From: Defluviitalea raffinosedens
Lineage (GTDB): Bacteria; Bacillota; Clostridia; Lachnospirales; Defluviitaleaceae
Reading direction: 5' to 3'
DNA: 64,000 bases
Assembly: GCF_016908775.1 (NCBI RefSeq)
Contig: NZ_JAFBEP010000015.1
Location: 1 to 64,000, forward strand
Position 1 is the stretch's first letter. Each line of letters opens with the position of its first letter. Shown one piece after another: positions 27,250 through 35,580 of this stretch. The position numbers were made by a program, and so were the translations under genes. The notes beneath the pieces are model-generated. The model made no database searches, was not told the origin of the DNA, and saw nothing but the letters and a program-made list of their open reading frames with translations.

Positions 27250-28851
27250 ATGATTCGATTATCAGAAATAAAATTACCTATAGACCATACAGAGGATGAT
27301 ATTCAAAAAGCTATAATAAAAGCTTTGAAAATACTAAATAAAGATTTAATTTCATATTCGATTTATAAACAGTCTGTTGATGCAAGAAAAGAAGAACTTT
27401 ATTTTGTATATACAATAGATGTAAAGGTTAAAGAAGAGAAAAAGATCTTAAAGAAGAGTACGCAAAAAATAAGCATAGCACCGGACTTAGAATATAAATA
27501 TGTTAGTACAGGAGTGAGCAAATTGACTTATCGCCCTATTGTTGTTGGAAGCGGTCCTGCAGGATTATTTGCGGCTCTTATTTTGGCACAAATGGGTTAT
27601 GCACCTATTGTCTTAGAAAGAGGGAAAAATGTAGACGATCGATCAAAAGATGTTCAAAGGTTTTGGAAAGAGCGTAAATTACTCCCTGATTCCAATGTTC
27701 AATTTGGAGAAGGGGGAGCCGGTACATTTTCTGATGGGAAACTTACGACTCAAATAAAGGATCCACGCTGCAGAAAGGTGTTGGAAGAGTTTGTTAAGTC
27801 AGGAGCTCCTCAAGAAATTATTTATAAGAGTAAACCCCATGTAGGAACTGATATTTTAAAAATCGTTGTAAAAAATATCAGAGAAAAAATCATAGAGCTT
27901 GGAGGAGAGGTTCGTTTCGAAAATAAAGTCACAGACCTTAATGTAGAAAATGGACAAATCGTGGGAGTAACCGTTAATCATAATCAATTTATTCCTTGTA
28001 ATGTTGTTATTTTAGCCCTTGGACATAGCGCACGAGATACCTTTAAGATGTTATATGAAAAAGGTATGCTCATACATCAAAAACCTTTTTCCATTGGAGT
28101 CCGTATTGAACATCCACAAAAAATGATTGATCAGGTACAGTATGGAAAATATGCTGGTCATCCGAGATTAGGTGCTGCAGATTATAAGCTGGCTTACCAT
28201 TGCTCAAATGGTCGTTCTGCATATACTTTTTGCATGTGTCCCGGAGGAGTGGTTGTTGGGGCAGCTTCAGAGGAAGGCTATCTTGTGACGAACGGAATGA
28301 GTGAATATAAACGAGATAAAGAAAATGCCAATAGTGCTTTGCTTGTAGGAATTCATCCGGAAGATTTTGGTGATACTCATCCACTGGCCGGCATAGAATT
28401 TCAGAGAAAATGGGAAAAAAAGGCCTTTGAAGCAGGAGGATCCAATTATTCAGCTCCCGCACAGCTGGTGAAAGATTTCTTAAGGGATATACCTTCTTCA
28501 GATCTGGGAACTGTTATGCCTTCCTATTTGCCGGGAATAAAACTGACGGATTTAAGACTTTGCCTTCCAGATTTTGTAGTGGAGACTTTAAAGGAAGCTA
28601 TCCCTATGCTGGATCATAAATTAAAAGGATTTTCAATGGGAGATGCAGTCATGACAGGAGTAGAAACAAGAAGTTCGTCACCTATTCGAATAGAAAGAAG
28701 CAATGAGTATGAAAGCAATATAAAAGGTGTTTATCCGATTGGAGAAGGAGCAGGATATGCGGGAGGGATCGTTTCAGCTGCAGTGGATGGAATTAAGACA
28801 GCGGAAGTGATTGCATCCAAATTTTCTCCTCTTTATAAGATTTTTGATTAG
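27250..28851 (+). CDS. NAD(P)/FAD-dependent oxidoreductase (COG2509-like)
   Basis: A 533-residue flavoprotein. Residues 1-90 form a small alpha/beta domain (MIRLSEIKLPIDHTEDDIQK), followed by the FAD-binding VVGSGPAGLFAALILAQMGY, QFGEGGAGTFSDGKLTT, FSIGVRIEHPQ, CPGGVVV and the C-terminal EGAGYAGGIVSAAVDG. This is the widespread family of uncharacterised FAD-dependent dehydrogenases in Firmicutes. ATG at 27250 has AGGAAAGG upstream and avoids overlap with the gene before it. Reaction unknown. Confidence 0.9.
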   Translation: MIRLSEIKLPIDHTEDDIQKAIIKALKILNKDLISYSIYKQSVDARKEELYFVYTIDVKVKEEKKILKKSTQKISIAPDLEYKYVSTGVSKLTYRPIVVGSGPAGLFAALILAQMGYAPIVLERGKNVDDRSKDVQRFWKERKLLPDSNVQFGEGGAGTFSDGKLTTQIKDPRCRKVLEEFVKSGAPQEIIYKSKPHVGTDILKIVVKNIREKIIELGGEVRFENKVTDLNVENGQIVGVTVNHNQFIPCNVVILALGHSARDTFKMLYEKGMLIHQKPFSIGVRIEHPQKMIDQVQYGKYAGHPRLGAADYKLAYHCSNGRSAYTFCMCPGGVVVGAASEEGYLVTNGMSEYKRDKENANSALLVGIHPEDFGDTHPLAGIEFQRKWEKKAFEAGGSNYSAPAQLVKDFLRDIPSSDLGTVMPSYLPGIKLTDLRLCLPDFVVETLKEAIPMLDHKLKGFSMGDAVMTGVETRSSSPIRIERSNEYESNIKGVYPIGEGAGYAGGIVSAAVDGIKTAEVIASKFSPLYKIFD

Positions 28852-28921
28852 ATTAAATTTACGTTCATATATAATTATTATTTATAAATAATAAATTTTT
28901 GAAAGCAGGTAAAATACTGAG

Positions 28922-29794
28922 ATGAAAGAAATAAAGATAAATCAACTGATTGAACTTGGCGAACATTATTATTATATCTTAAGCTTATATTTTACAAGCA
29001 AAAGAGTGATGTGTGAACTGATCACAGACGCAGAACGGTTTTATTCGCCAGATTTAAGAGACCATAAAGGTAGAGTAATTCAGGAATGGAGAAGTTCCAA
29101 CAGAAAAGTGGAAGAATGTAATTTATACATAAATGGCTTACCTTATCAGTGGCAGGGAGGATTTATTCATTATATATCTTCAGATAATAATCTTTTTCTT
29201 CAAAATATAGCTTTACCTAAATGTCTGGAAGGGAAAGAACTGGTATTAGTTGAGGAAGAATATGAGCCTTTTGATTTAAAGGATGAAATCATGCAAATTC
29301 ATTTTGCTGTGGAAAGAAAAGAAAGAACGATTCTCATTCAAAAAGAACTTCAATTACCTATTGCCAAGTTTTATAAACCTTATGAAATAAGCTATGAAGA
29401 TCCTATAGAGCGGAAAACAAGAAAGCTATACATTCATCAGCTTTATACAGCAGACATATCCCATTTACCGCATTTAAGGCTGCGAGGGAAATTGTCGAAT
29501 CAGATTCCTCTTATTGCTCAAATTGAAGTAGAAGAGGATATTGAAAAGGCAAATCTTTTTGTCAAAAAAAATACTCACGAGGATACTTTAAGTAACATCC
29601 CTCTTAAGCAAATTGAAGCCCCGGCAAAGAATCAAAAGGCAAAAAAAGGTTTTCAATATAGGAATAATTTTGTAGGTATGATCCGTTCAACAGAAGGAAA
29701 AGTTTCAGTTGTTGTCTTTTCAAGTGATGTGAAAAGAAAAATTGATAAAAAAGTAATTGTATATGATCATTGGAATAAGCCCTATGTACGATGA
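28922..29794 (+). CDS. Unknown protein, first of a tandem paralogous pair
   Basis: A 290-residue soluble protein with no family I recognise, no signal peptide and no membrane helix. It is clearly related to the next gene: HYYYILSLYFTSKRVMCELIT here matches CYYVSSFGFTNTRIFCDLIT there; CNLYINGLPY matches YNLYVNGYHC; QLPIAKFYKPYEISYEDP matches QLPIGLLEKPLKIRYKDN; LYIHQLYTAD matches LYVTELYIKD. The pattern suggests three beta-rich modules. Charged linkers (KKNTHEDTL, KNQKAKKGF) separate the C-terminal part. ATG at 28922 has a modest AGGT upstream. The pair forms its own unit ending in the terminator at 30633. Confidence 0.8.
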   Translation: MKEIKINQLIELGEHYYYILSLYFTSKRVMCELITDAERFYSPDLRDHKGRVIQEWRSSNRKVEECNLYINGLPYQWQGGFIHYISSDNNLFLQNIALPKCLEGKELVLVEEEYEPFDLKDEIMQIHFAVERKERTILIQKELQLPIAKFYKPYEISYEDPIERKTRKLYIHQLYTADISHLPHLRLRGKLSNQIPLIAQIEVEEDIEKANLFVKKNTHEDTLSNIPLKQIEAPAKNQKAKKGFQYRNNFVGMIRSTEGKVSVVVFSSDVKRKIDKKVIVYDHWNKPYVR

Positions 29795-29809
29795 GAGGGG
29801 TGTTGAAAT

Positions 29810-30637
29810 TTGTTTATTGAAGTACCAATTGATAATTTTATGGAAATACAAGGGACGTGCTATTATGTTTCATCTTTTGGATTTACCAATACACGGATTT
29901 TTTGTGATTTAATCACAGAAGATAAAAGCGAATTTACTTCGACCCCAAAAACATATAAAGAGAGTATTCTTCAATTTATGAAGAATATTGATTCCAGTAT
30001 TGAATTTTATAATTTATATGTTAATGGATACCACTGTGGAATAAGAAATATTATTTTCAGACATTTTGAGCAGTCTCAAATTAAAGCGAATAAAATGTTG
30101 CAATCCATAAAAATAAAAGAATTATTGAAAAAGAATGCGTTAACTTTAATCAGAATTGATTTTGAGCCAGTGCCTGATCAATATAATTTAAAAAATATTG
30201 AAGATATACGGATTGTAAAACAAGGGAAGAAATCTAATATTTTTATTGATCAAAATGTGCAGTTGCCTATAGGCCTTTTAGAAAAACCTCTTAAAATTCG
30301 TTATAAAGACAACCATGACACGGTGGAAAGAGTTTTATATGTTACAGAGCTTTATATAAAAGATGGGAAACTGTTTGTTAAAGCAGAAGTTGAAAAAGAT
30401 ATTTTTGATTTTCAGGTTTTCTGTGAAAATGAATTGATGGAATCAGGTATTGAAAAAATGAGGGGGATTATTCCAGCTCAAAAAATTGAATCCGACCATT
30501 GTAAAGAAGGATACCAGCTTTTGCAGCAATGTGCAGGACGATGGAAGACAAATAACAACAATACTGCAAATTTATGTTTTTTAGCTGTCAGATCTTTTAA
30601 AAAAGATCTTATGGAACATATATTGTATAAAAGATAG
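29810..30637 (+). CDS. Unknown protein, second of a tandem paralogous pair
   Basis: A 275-residue soluble protein, paralogous to the gene before it along most of its length (low identity but collinear blocks, listed there). The N-terminus is MFIEVPIDNFMEIQGTCYYV. The start is TTG at 29810, 15 bases after the upstream stop, with GAGAGGGGTG in position. The last codons lie inside the terminator stem. No catalytic motif is visible; conserved positions are mostly aromatic and hydrophobic, which suggests a binding or structural role. I do not propose a function. Confidence 0.78.
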   Translation: MFIEVPIDNFMEIQGTCYYVSSFGFTNTRIFCDLITEDKSEFTSTPKTYKESILQFMKNIDSSIEFYNLYVNGYHCGIRNIIFRHFEQSQIKANKMLQSIKIKELLKKNALTLIRIDFEPVPDQYNLKNIEDIRIVKQGKKSNIFIDQNVQLPIGLLEKPLKIRYKDNHDTVERVLYVTELYIKDGKLFVKAEVEKDIFDFQVFCENELMESGIEKMRGIIPAQKIESDHCKEGYQLLQQCAGRWKTNNNNTANLCFLAVRSFKKDLMEHILYKR

Positions 30638-30660
30638 AGATACTTGTCTCTATCTTTTTA
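30633..30660 (+). terminator. Terminator of the paralogous pair
   Basis: Stem GATAGAGA/TCTCTATC with loop TACTTG and a T5 tract; it overlaps the stop codon of the second gene. Confidence 0.85.
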
Positions 30661-30668
30661 TGATCAGA

Positions 30669-31472
30669 TTATAATTTTATAAAATATGGTTTTCTGTTTT
30701 TGAATAAAGTAATTTCTGAAAAACCGGCTGCTTTTATAAGCTTGTATGCTTCATCAAAATGAGAGGCTAGGTCTTTCGATGAATGGGCATCAGAACCAAT
30801 GGTGATGATTTTTCCTCCTAATTCTTTATATCTTTTTAGAATTGCAAGCTGAGGATGAGCATATCCAAGTCCATACCTAAATCCTGAAGTATTGATTTCA
30901 ATGCCTTTTCCTGACTCTATAATTGTTTTAAGAATAGAATCGATGACTTCTTTATAATCTTCATAGGAAAGACTTTTGTTTTTATAATTCCCATAACGAT
31001 TAATATAGTCTATGTGACCATAGACATCATAGTTAAAGAAGTTCTTTACATTATATAATACACATTCAAAGTACCTAAGATATGCATTTTTTTGATCCTT
31101 ATCCTTAAAAAAGTCTCCATTGTATAAATCCAATCGATCGCATACATGGGTAGAACATATAACAAAATCGAATGGATATTGGGAAAGGACTTCTTCAATT
31201 TGCTTTGCTACATGGGGTTGAAATCCTATTTCAACGCCTAAAACAACTTCTATTTGATCCTTATATTTTTCTTTTAATGCATCAAATACTTTTATATAAT
31301 GATCATAATCAATCATAAAAGGAAATGCTGGATCAGGGTAGTCGTAATCAATATGATCCGTAAATGCTATTTGTTTTAAGCCCAATGTAATTGCAGTTTT
31401 TATCAGATCTTCCATTTCTGCATTGCTGTCTGTGGAAAAGGAAGAGTGAGCATGATAATCGGCATAGAACAT
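30669..31472 (-). CDS. PHP-domain histidinol-phosphatase family protein
   Basis: Metal-dependent phosphoesterase of the PHP superfamily (HisJ/HisK type), which removes phosphate from L-histidinol phosphate. The 267-residue protein has metal-binding motifs in order: YADYHAHSSFSTDS, IAFTDHIDYD, VEIGFQP, FVICSTHVCD, YGHIDY, EINTSGFRYG and TIGSDAHSS. The start at 31472 is preceded by GAAAGAAGTGAT. No other his gene is nearby, so the substrate could be another phosphomonoester. Confidence 0.85.
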   Translation of the reverse strand: MFYADYHAHSSFSTDSNAEMEDLIKTAITLGLKQIAFTDHIDYDYPDPAFPFMIDYDHYIKVFDALKEKYKDQIEVVLGVEIGFQPHVAKQIEEVLSQYPFDFVICSTHVCDRLDLYNGDFFKDKDQKNAYLRYFECVLYNVKNFFNYDVYGHIDYINRYGNYKNKSLSYEDYKEVIDSILKTIIESGKGIEINTSGFRYGLGYAHPQLAILKRYKELGGKIITIGSDAHSSKDLASHFDEAYKLIKAAGFSEITLFKNRKPYFIKL

Positions 31473-31658
31473 ATGATCACTTCTTTCATTTTATAGTAAT
31501 TTTATAAACTAGTTTACATCAAATATTGAATAAAATAAATAGAAAACATATCAAAATATTTTATAAAAAAATCAAACAAATAGGTTTTAAAATCACAAAA
31601 TAATGTTATAATATTTATGGGTGCAAGTACCCACTAAAAGAAAAAGGAGAATGATACT

Positions 31659-32042
31659 ATGTCAGAACACGATTGCGGATGTAATCACGACCACGAACAC
31701 GATCATGCTCACGATCATGATTGCGGTTGCGACCATACTCATGATGAAGGAGAAGTTATTTATTTAACACTTGATGACGATACTGAATTAAAATGTGATG
31801 TTGTAGGAACTTTTGAAGTAGACAACAAGGATTATATAGCCCTTCTTCCAGAAGGTGAAGATCAAGTTTTACTTTATGGATACAGAGAAGATGAAGAAGG
31901 ACTAGAAATCTTAAACATTGACGATGATGCTGAATTTGATAGAGTATCTGAAGCATTCATGGATGAGTTTTCCGAATTTATAGATGGCGAAGACTTCGAA
32001 TACTATGACGATGAAGATTTTGAAGAAGATGAAGAAGAATAA
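31659..32042 (+). CDS. DUF1292 protein with His/Cys/Asp-rich N-terminus
   Basis: A 127-residue acidic protein. Residues 33-105 match the DUF1292 domain (VIYLTLDDDTELKCDVVGTF, YIALLPEG), a small family of unknown role common in Firmicutes. The N-terminal 28 residues are unusual: nine His and four Cys (two CGC motifs) spaced by Asp, a plausible metal-binding tail. The C-terminal 25 residues are mostly Asp and Glu. AAAAGGAGAATGATACT precedes the ATG. A bidirectional terminator separates it from the convergent LysM-CAP gene. Confidence 0.88.
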   Translation: MSEHDCGCNHDHEHDHAHDHDCGCDHTHDEGEVIYLTLDDDTELKCDVVGTFEVDNKDYIALLPEGEDQVLLYGYREDEEGLEILNIDDDAEFDRVSEAFMDEFSEFIDGEDFEYYDDEDFEEDEEE

Positions 32043-32051
32043 TTAAAAAAT

Positions 32052-32078
32052 GAAACGCCGAGAGAAATTCGGCGTTTC
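32052..32078. terminator. Bidirectional terminator
   Basis: Perfect 10-bp stem GAAACGCCGA/TCGGCGTTTC with a seven-base loop, A-run on the left and T-rich on the right. Serves both the DUF1292 gene and the minus-strand LysM-CAP gene. Confidence 0.85.
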
Positions 32079-32085
32079 ATTTATT

Positions 32086-32694
32086 TTAAGGACGTATAAA
32101 CATTTGTGTCCAATATTTTGTTCCATTTTTGCTTTTAGCTAAGCCTACACCGATTTCAGTATAAGAAGCACTTAAGATATTGCTTCTATGTCCAGGAGAA
32201 TTCATCCAGGCATTCATTACTGCAGATGCGGACTGTTGTCCTTTTGCAATATTTTCACCGGCTGATGAAAATTTAATACCGAAGTTTTCCATCATATTAA
32301 ATGGTGAGCCATATGTGGGTGATTGATGAGAAAAGTAGTTTTTATTGATCATATCCTGAGATTTCATTCTTGCTACTCTGGAGAGTTCCCAGTTAGCTTT
32401 CAGAGCAGGAAGACCTTGTTTAGCTCTTTCCGCATTTACTAATCGAATGACTTCATTTTCTTCTGCCTTTATATCATCAATATTTGGAATAGTGATTTTT
32501 TGATTAGGATAAATAAGTGCTGGATTTTTAATCTGAGGATTTGCTGAAATAATTTCACTTAGCCCAATTTGATATTTTACGGCAATTTTCCACATACTGT
32601 CTCCTGGTTGAACAGTGTAGGTAATAGATTGAGCAAAAGCTGGTACTGAAAATAAAATAAACAAAGTTGCTATGAGTACAATTTTTCTTTTCAT
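32086..32694 (-). CDS. Secreted LysM plus CAP-domain protein (YkwD/SafA-like)
   Basis: A 202-residue exported protein. A signal peptide (residues 1-21, ending VPAFAQ) is followed by one LysM domain (YTVQPGDSMWKIAVKYQIGL to KITIPN), which binds peptidoglycan, and a CAP/SCP domain (EVIRLVNAERAKQGLPAL, YFSHQSPTYG, GENIAKGQ, NSPGHRSNIL, WTQMF) with the conserved His residues. In spore-formers, proteins with this layout associate with spore cortex or coat assembly or act on the vegetative wall. ATG at 32694 has GGAGGTGTC and is preferred to 32709. Confidence 0.92.
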   Translation of the reverse strand: MKRKIVLIATLFILFSVPAFAQSITYTVQPGDSMWKIAVKYQIGLSEIISANPQIKNPALIYPNQKITIPNIDDIKAEENEVIRLVNAERAKQGLPALKANWELSRVARMKSQDMINKNYFSHQSPTYGSPFNMMENFGIKFSSAGENIAKGQQSASAVMNAWMNSPGHRSNILSASYTEIGVGLAKSKNGTKYWTQMFIRP

Positions 32695-32980
32695 AAATGA
32701 CACCTCCACTATTAGTTTTAATAAAAACTGGATTATTATTTCTTGTATGTTATTACATTAATGGAATAATTATCATATAATGTAGATTTAAATTAATTAG
32801 ATATAATTATTTATAATTGAATCTTGTAAGAAAATTTGATATTATTGAGCCAATAGAGCAAAATATTTCTAACCAAACTGTTCATACTATGATTTTTTAT
32901 TGACCATTTATCATAACATAAGAATGATCATCTGATGCAGAGTAAAATTTGGGAAATAATAGAACTGGGAGATGATAGAA

Positions 32981-33844
32981 ATGTCTGTTAAAATTATTAC
33001 TGATAGTGGCTCCGATCTACCTAAAGAAATAGTGAACCAATATGATATTCATGTTATTCCATTCTACGTTTATTTAGGCGAAGAAGAATTTCTTGATGGT
33101 GAAACAATAGATCCACATAAACTATATAGTGATATGCGTAATGGTAAAGTTTATAAAACGGCGCAGGTTACACCTGAAATTTTTAAAGAAGTTTTCATAA
33201 AATATGCACAACAGAATCAAAGCTGTATATACATTGCTTTTTCTTCGGCATTATCAGGTACATATCAAGCTTCTCTCGTTGCCAGAGAAGAAGTATTAGA
33301 AGAATACCCGGAATTTCAGTTAGATATTATTGACACCAAATGTGCTTCTTTAGGTTTTGGACTTGTTGTTTATAAAGCAGCTCAGATGGCGAAAGAAGGA
33401 AAATCTCAAGAAGAAATTGTTGAAGCAGTTCAATTTTACTCAGAGCATATGATGCATGTTTTTACAGTAGATGATTTAGAGTATCTTTATCGAGGAGGCA
33501 GGGTAAGTCGTACTTCTGCTTTTATCGGAGGTATTTTAAATATTAAGCCTATTCTTGTTGTTAAAGATGGAAAGCTTGTGCCTATAGAAAAAGTCAGAGG
33601 AAGAAAAAAATCTATCAAAAGACTTGTTGAAATTGTAGAAGAAAAAGGCGTCAATCTTTCAAACCAATTGATTGGAATCAGTCATGGAGATTCACTGGAC
33701 GAAGCAGAAGAAATTAAAAATTTGATGACAGAAAAGTTTGGCTGTAAAGATTTCATCATTCATATTATTGGATCTGCTATAGGTGCCCATTCAGGTCCTG
33801 GAACACTGGCTATTTACTTTTTAGATCAGGAGTTCCATTCATAA
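32981..33844 (+). CDS. DegV family fatty-acid-binding protein
   Basis: DegV/FakB-type protein that binds a fatty acid and presents it to the FakA kinase for phosphorylation and use in phospholipid synthesis. The 287-residue protein has the family motifs KIITDSGSDLPKE, TAQVTPE, SSALSGTYQA, DTKCASLGFGL, YLYRGGRVSRTSAFIGGILN and GAHSGPGTLAI. ATG at 32981 (MSVKIITDSG) is chosen because GGGAG directly abuts the earlier ATG at 32972. No fakA is near. The 286 bases upstream hold no other gene. Confidence 0.94.
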   Translation: MSVKIITDSGSDLPKEIVNQYDIHVIPFYVYLGEEEFLDGETIDPHKLYSDMRNGKVYKTAQVTPEIFKEVFIKYAQQNQSCIYIAFSSALSGTYQASLVAREEVLEEYPEFQLDIIDTKCASLGFGLVVYKAAQMAKEGKSQEEIVEAVQFYSEHMMHVFTVDDLEYLYRGGRVSRTSAFIGGILNIKPILVVKDGKLVPIEKVRGRKKSIKRLVEIVEEKGVNLSNQLIGISHGDSLDEAEEIKNLMTEKFGCKDFIIHIIGSAIGAHSGPGTLAIYFLDQEFHS

Positions 33845-33874
33845 AAACATTACAATAATTCAAAAACTAAAAGA

Positions 33875-33905
33875 GCTTAAGGAATGAATAATCCTTAAGC
33901 TTTTA
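33875..33905 (+). terminator. Intrinsic terminator after the DegV gene
   Basis: Perfect 9-bp stem GCTTAAGGA/TCCTTAAGC with an eight-base loop and T4. Confidence 0.8.
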
Positions 33906-33957
33906 ATTATAGATAAGTTTTTTCATAACATTGATAATATAATGAATATTAAAAGAG

Positions 33958-34695
33958 GTGAGGATCATTAAAACAATAGCTGCTTTTTTTGATATAGATG
34001 GTACGCTGTACAGAGAAGGTCTTATAACTGAGATGTTTAAAAAACTCATTCGATATGATATTGTTGAGCCGAAAAGGTGGCATGAAGAAGTAAAACCTAA
34101 ATTTATTAAATGGGATAATAGAATAGGCGAATATGATGACTATCTTTTAGAAATGGCAGAGATTTATATCAATGCTATACAAGGAGTCGATTCGGCAATC
34201 ATTCAATTTATAGCAAAACAAGTGGTTGAACAAAAGGGTGGAAGAGTTTATACTTTTACAAGGGACAGAATCTCATGGCATAAACAGCAAAACCATAAAG
34301 TTATTACGATATCAGGCAGTCCTATTGAGCTGGTAAAAGAAATGTCAGCCAGATATGATATGGATGATTATAGAGGAAGTATTTATATTTGCAATAATCA
34401 AAAATATACCGGTGAAGTGATCCCTATGTGGGACAGCAGAAGCAAGAAAAAAGCGGTAGATGAATTAGCTAAGAAATATAACATTGATTTAGAAAGCAGT
34501 TATGCCTATGGAGATACTGCAGGCGACTTATCTATGCTGGAAAGCGTGGGTAATCCCTATTGTATCAATCCAACAAGAGAATTAATAGATTTGGTTATGA
34601 ACAATGAATCTTTAAAGCAAAGAATTAAAATAATTGTTGAAAGAAAAGATATGATCTATTACTTGGATTCTAATTACTTTAAAAATAAAAAGTAA
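33958..34695 (+). CDS. HAD-IB family phosphatase (SerB-like)
   Basis: Haloacid dehalogenase superfamily hydrolase, subfamily IB, of about 242-245 residues. Motif I is FDIDGT, motif II ISGSP, motif III K in SRSKKKA and motif IV YGDTAGDLSML. Related proteins dephosphorylate phosphoserine or other small phosphates; the substrate is not evident. The GTG at 33958 lies inside the ribosome binding site GAGGTGA (33955-33961), so initiation there is unlikely. The ATT at 33967 is 5 bases after it and would give a protein starting (M)KTIAAFFDIDGT, so a non-canonical ATT start is the better reading. The conservative boundary is listed. Confidence 0.88.
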   Translation: MRIIKTIAAFFDIDGTLYREGLITEMFKKLIRYDIVEPKRWHEEVKPKFIKWDNRIGEYDDYLLEMAEIYINAIQGVDSAIIQFIAKQVVEQKGGRVYTFTRDRISWHKQQNHKVITISGSPIELVKEMSARYDMDDYRGSIYICNNQKYTGEVIPMWDSRSKKKAVDELAKKYNIDLESSYAYGDTAGDLSMLESVGNPYCINPTRELIDLVMNNESLKQRIKIIVERKDMIYYLDSNYFKNKK

Positions 34696-34739
34696 AAGAC
34701 TTATATACTACATTAATTAAGATAAGGGGATTTAGACAG

Positions 34740-35552
34740 ATGGATACAAGAAACGAACTTAAAAATAGCAAAAGAATTGTTATTAAAATTGGAACTTCTT
34801 CATTAACTCATCCAAATGGATCGCTTCATTATGCTAGAATGGAGCAGCTAGCCAGAGTTTTATCTGATTTAAGAAATTCAGGTAAAGAGGTAGTCTTAGT
34901 TTCTTCTGGAGCTATTGGCGTTGGTGCTGAAAGGCTGGGATGTAAAGAACGTCCAAAAGAAGTTGAAATGAAACAAGCTGCTGCGGCTGTAGGGCAAGCA
35001 ATACTCATGCAAATTTACGAAAAATTTTTCAGCGAATATAATCAAGTAATTGCACAAATCCTATTAACTAAAGATGTTTTAGAAGATTCTATTAAAAAAA
35101 TCAATGCACAAAATACTTTTAATACATTACTTAAAATGGGAGTTATTCCCATTGTTAATGAAAACGATACAGTTGCTACTGAAGAACTGCAAGAAAGCAT
35201 TTTTGGTGATAATGATACTTTATCGGCCATGGTTGCCGTATTAATTGAAGCAGATTTGCTTATTCTTCTGTCTGATATAGAGGGGTTATATACACAGGAT
35301 CCACGTGATTGTCCTGATGCAGTGCTAATCGATACAGTTCCAGAAATTACAGATGAAATAGAAAACCTTGCTGGAGGAGTAGGAAGTAGTTTAGGGACTG
35401 GCGGTATGATTACAAAAATTTCCGCAGCCAAAATTGCAAACAATAATGGTGTAAATATGGTAATCGCAAATGGTGAAAATTTAACCAATATACATAGAAT
35501 ATTAGAAGGAGAAATAGTGGGAACACTGTTTGAAAAACGTACACAAGAGTAA
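34740..35552 (+). CDS. proB: Glutamate 5-kinase
   Basis: First enzyme of proline biosynthesis: phosphorylates glutamate to gamma-glutamyl phosphate. The 270-residue protein is the short form with only the amino-acid kinase domain and no PUA domain. Motifs: RIVIKIGTSSLTHPNG, VSSGAIGVGAERLG, AAAAVGQAILMQIYE, PIVNENDTVATEEL, FGDNDTLSAMVAVLIEADLL, SDIEGLYTQDPR and GTGGMITKISAAKIA. AAGGGGA lies about 11 bases before the ATG. proA is not next to it but at 38834, after six intervening genes. A terminator overlaps the end. Confidence 0.96.
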   Translation: MDTRNELKNSKRIVIKIGTSSLTHPNGSLHYARMEQLARVLSDLRNSGKEVVLVSSGAIGVGAERLGCKERPKEVEMKQAAAAVGQAILMQIYEKFFSEYNQVIAQILLTKDVLEDSIKKINAQNTFNTLLKMGVIPIVNENDTVATEELQESIFGDNDTLSAMVAVLIEADLLILLSDIEGLYTQDPRDCPDAVLIDTVPEITDEIENLAGGVGSSLGTGGMITKISAAKIANNNGVNMVIANGENLTNIHRILEGEIVGTLFEKRTQE

Positions 35553-35580
35553 AAATGAACGCTGATATCAGCGTTCATTT
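35553..35580. terminator. Palindromic bidirectional terminator between proB and a convergent lipoprotein gene
   Basis: A perfect 28-base palindrome, AAATGAACGCTGAT and its complement without spacer, flanked by A on the left and T on the right. It starts at the proB stop and contains the last codons of the minus-strand lipoprotein gene. Confidence 0.85.

Noticed and set aside
32695-32980. Hidden small gene or RNA between the LysM-CAP and DegV genes
   Set aside because: 286 AT-rich bases with no ribosome-binding-site-preceded frame or stable stem-loop that I could find; only a weak promoter-like TTGACC before degV.
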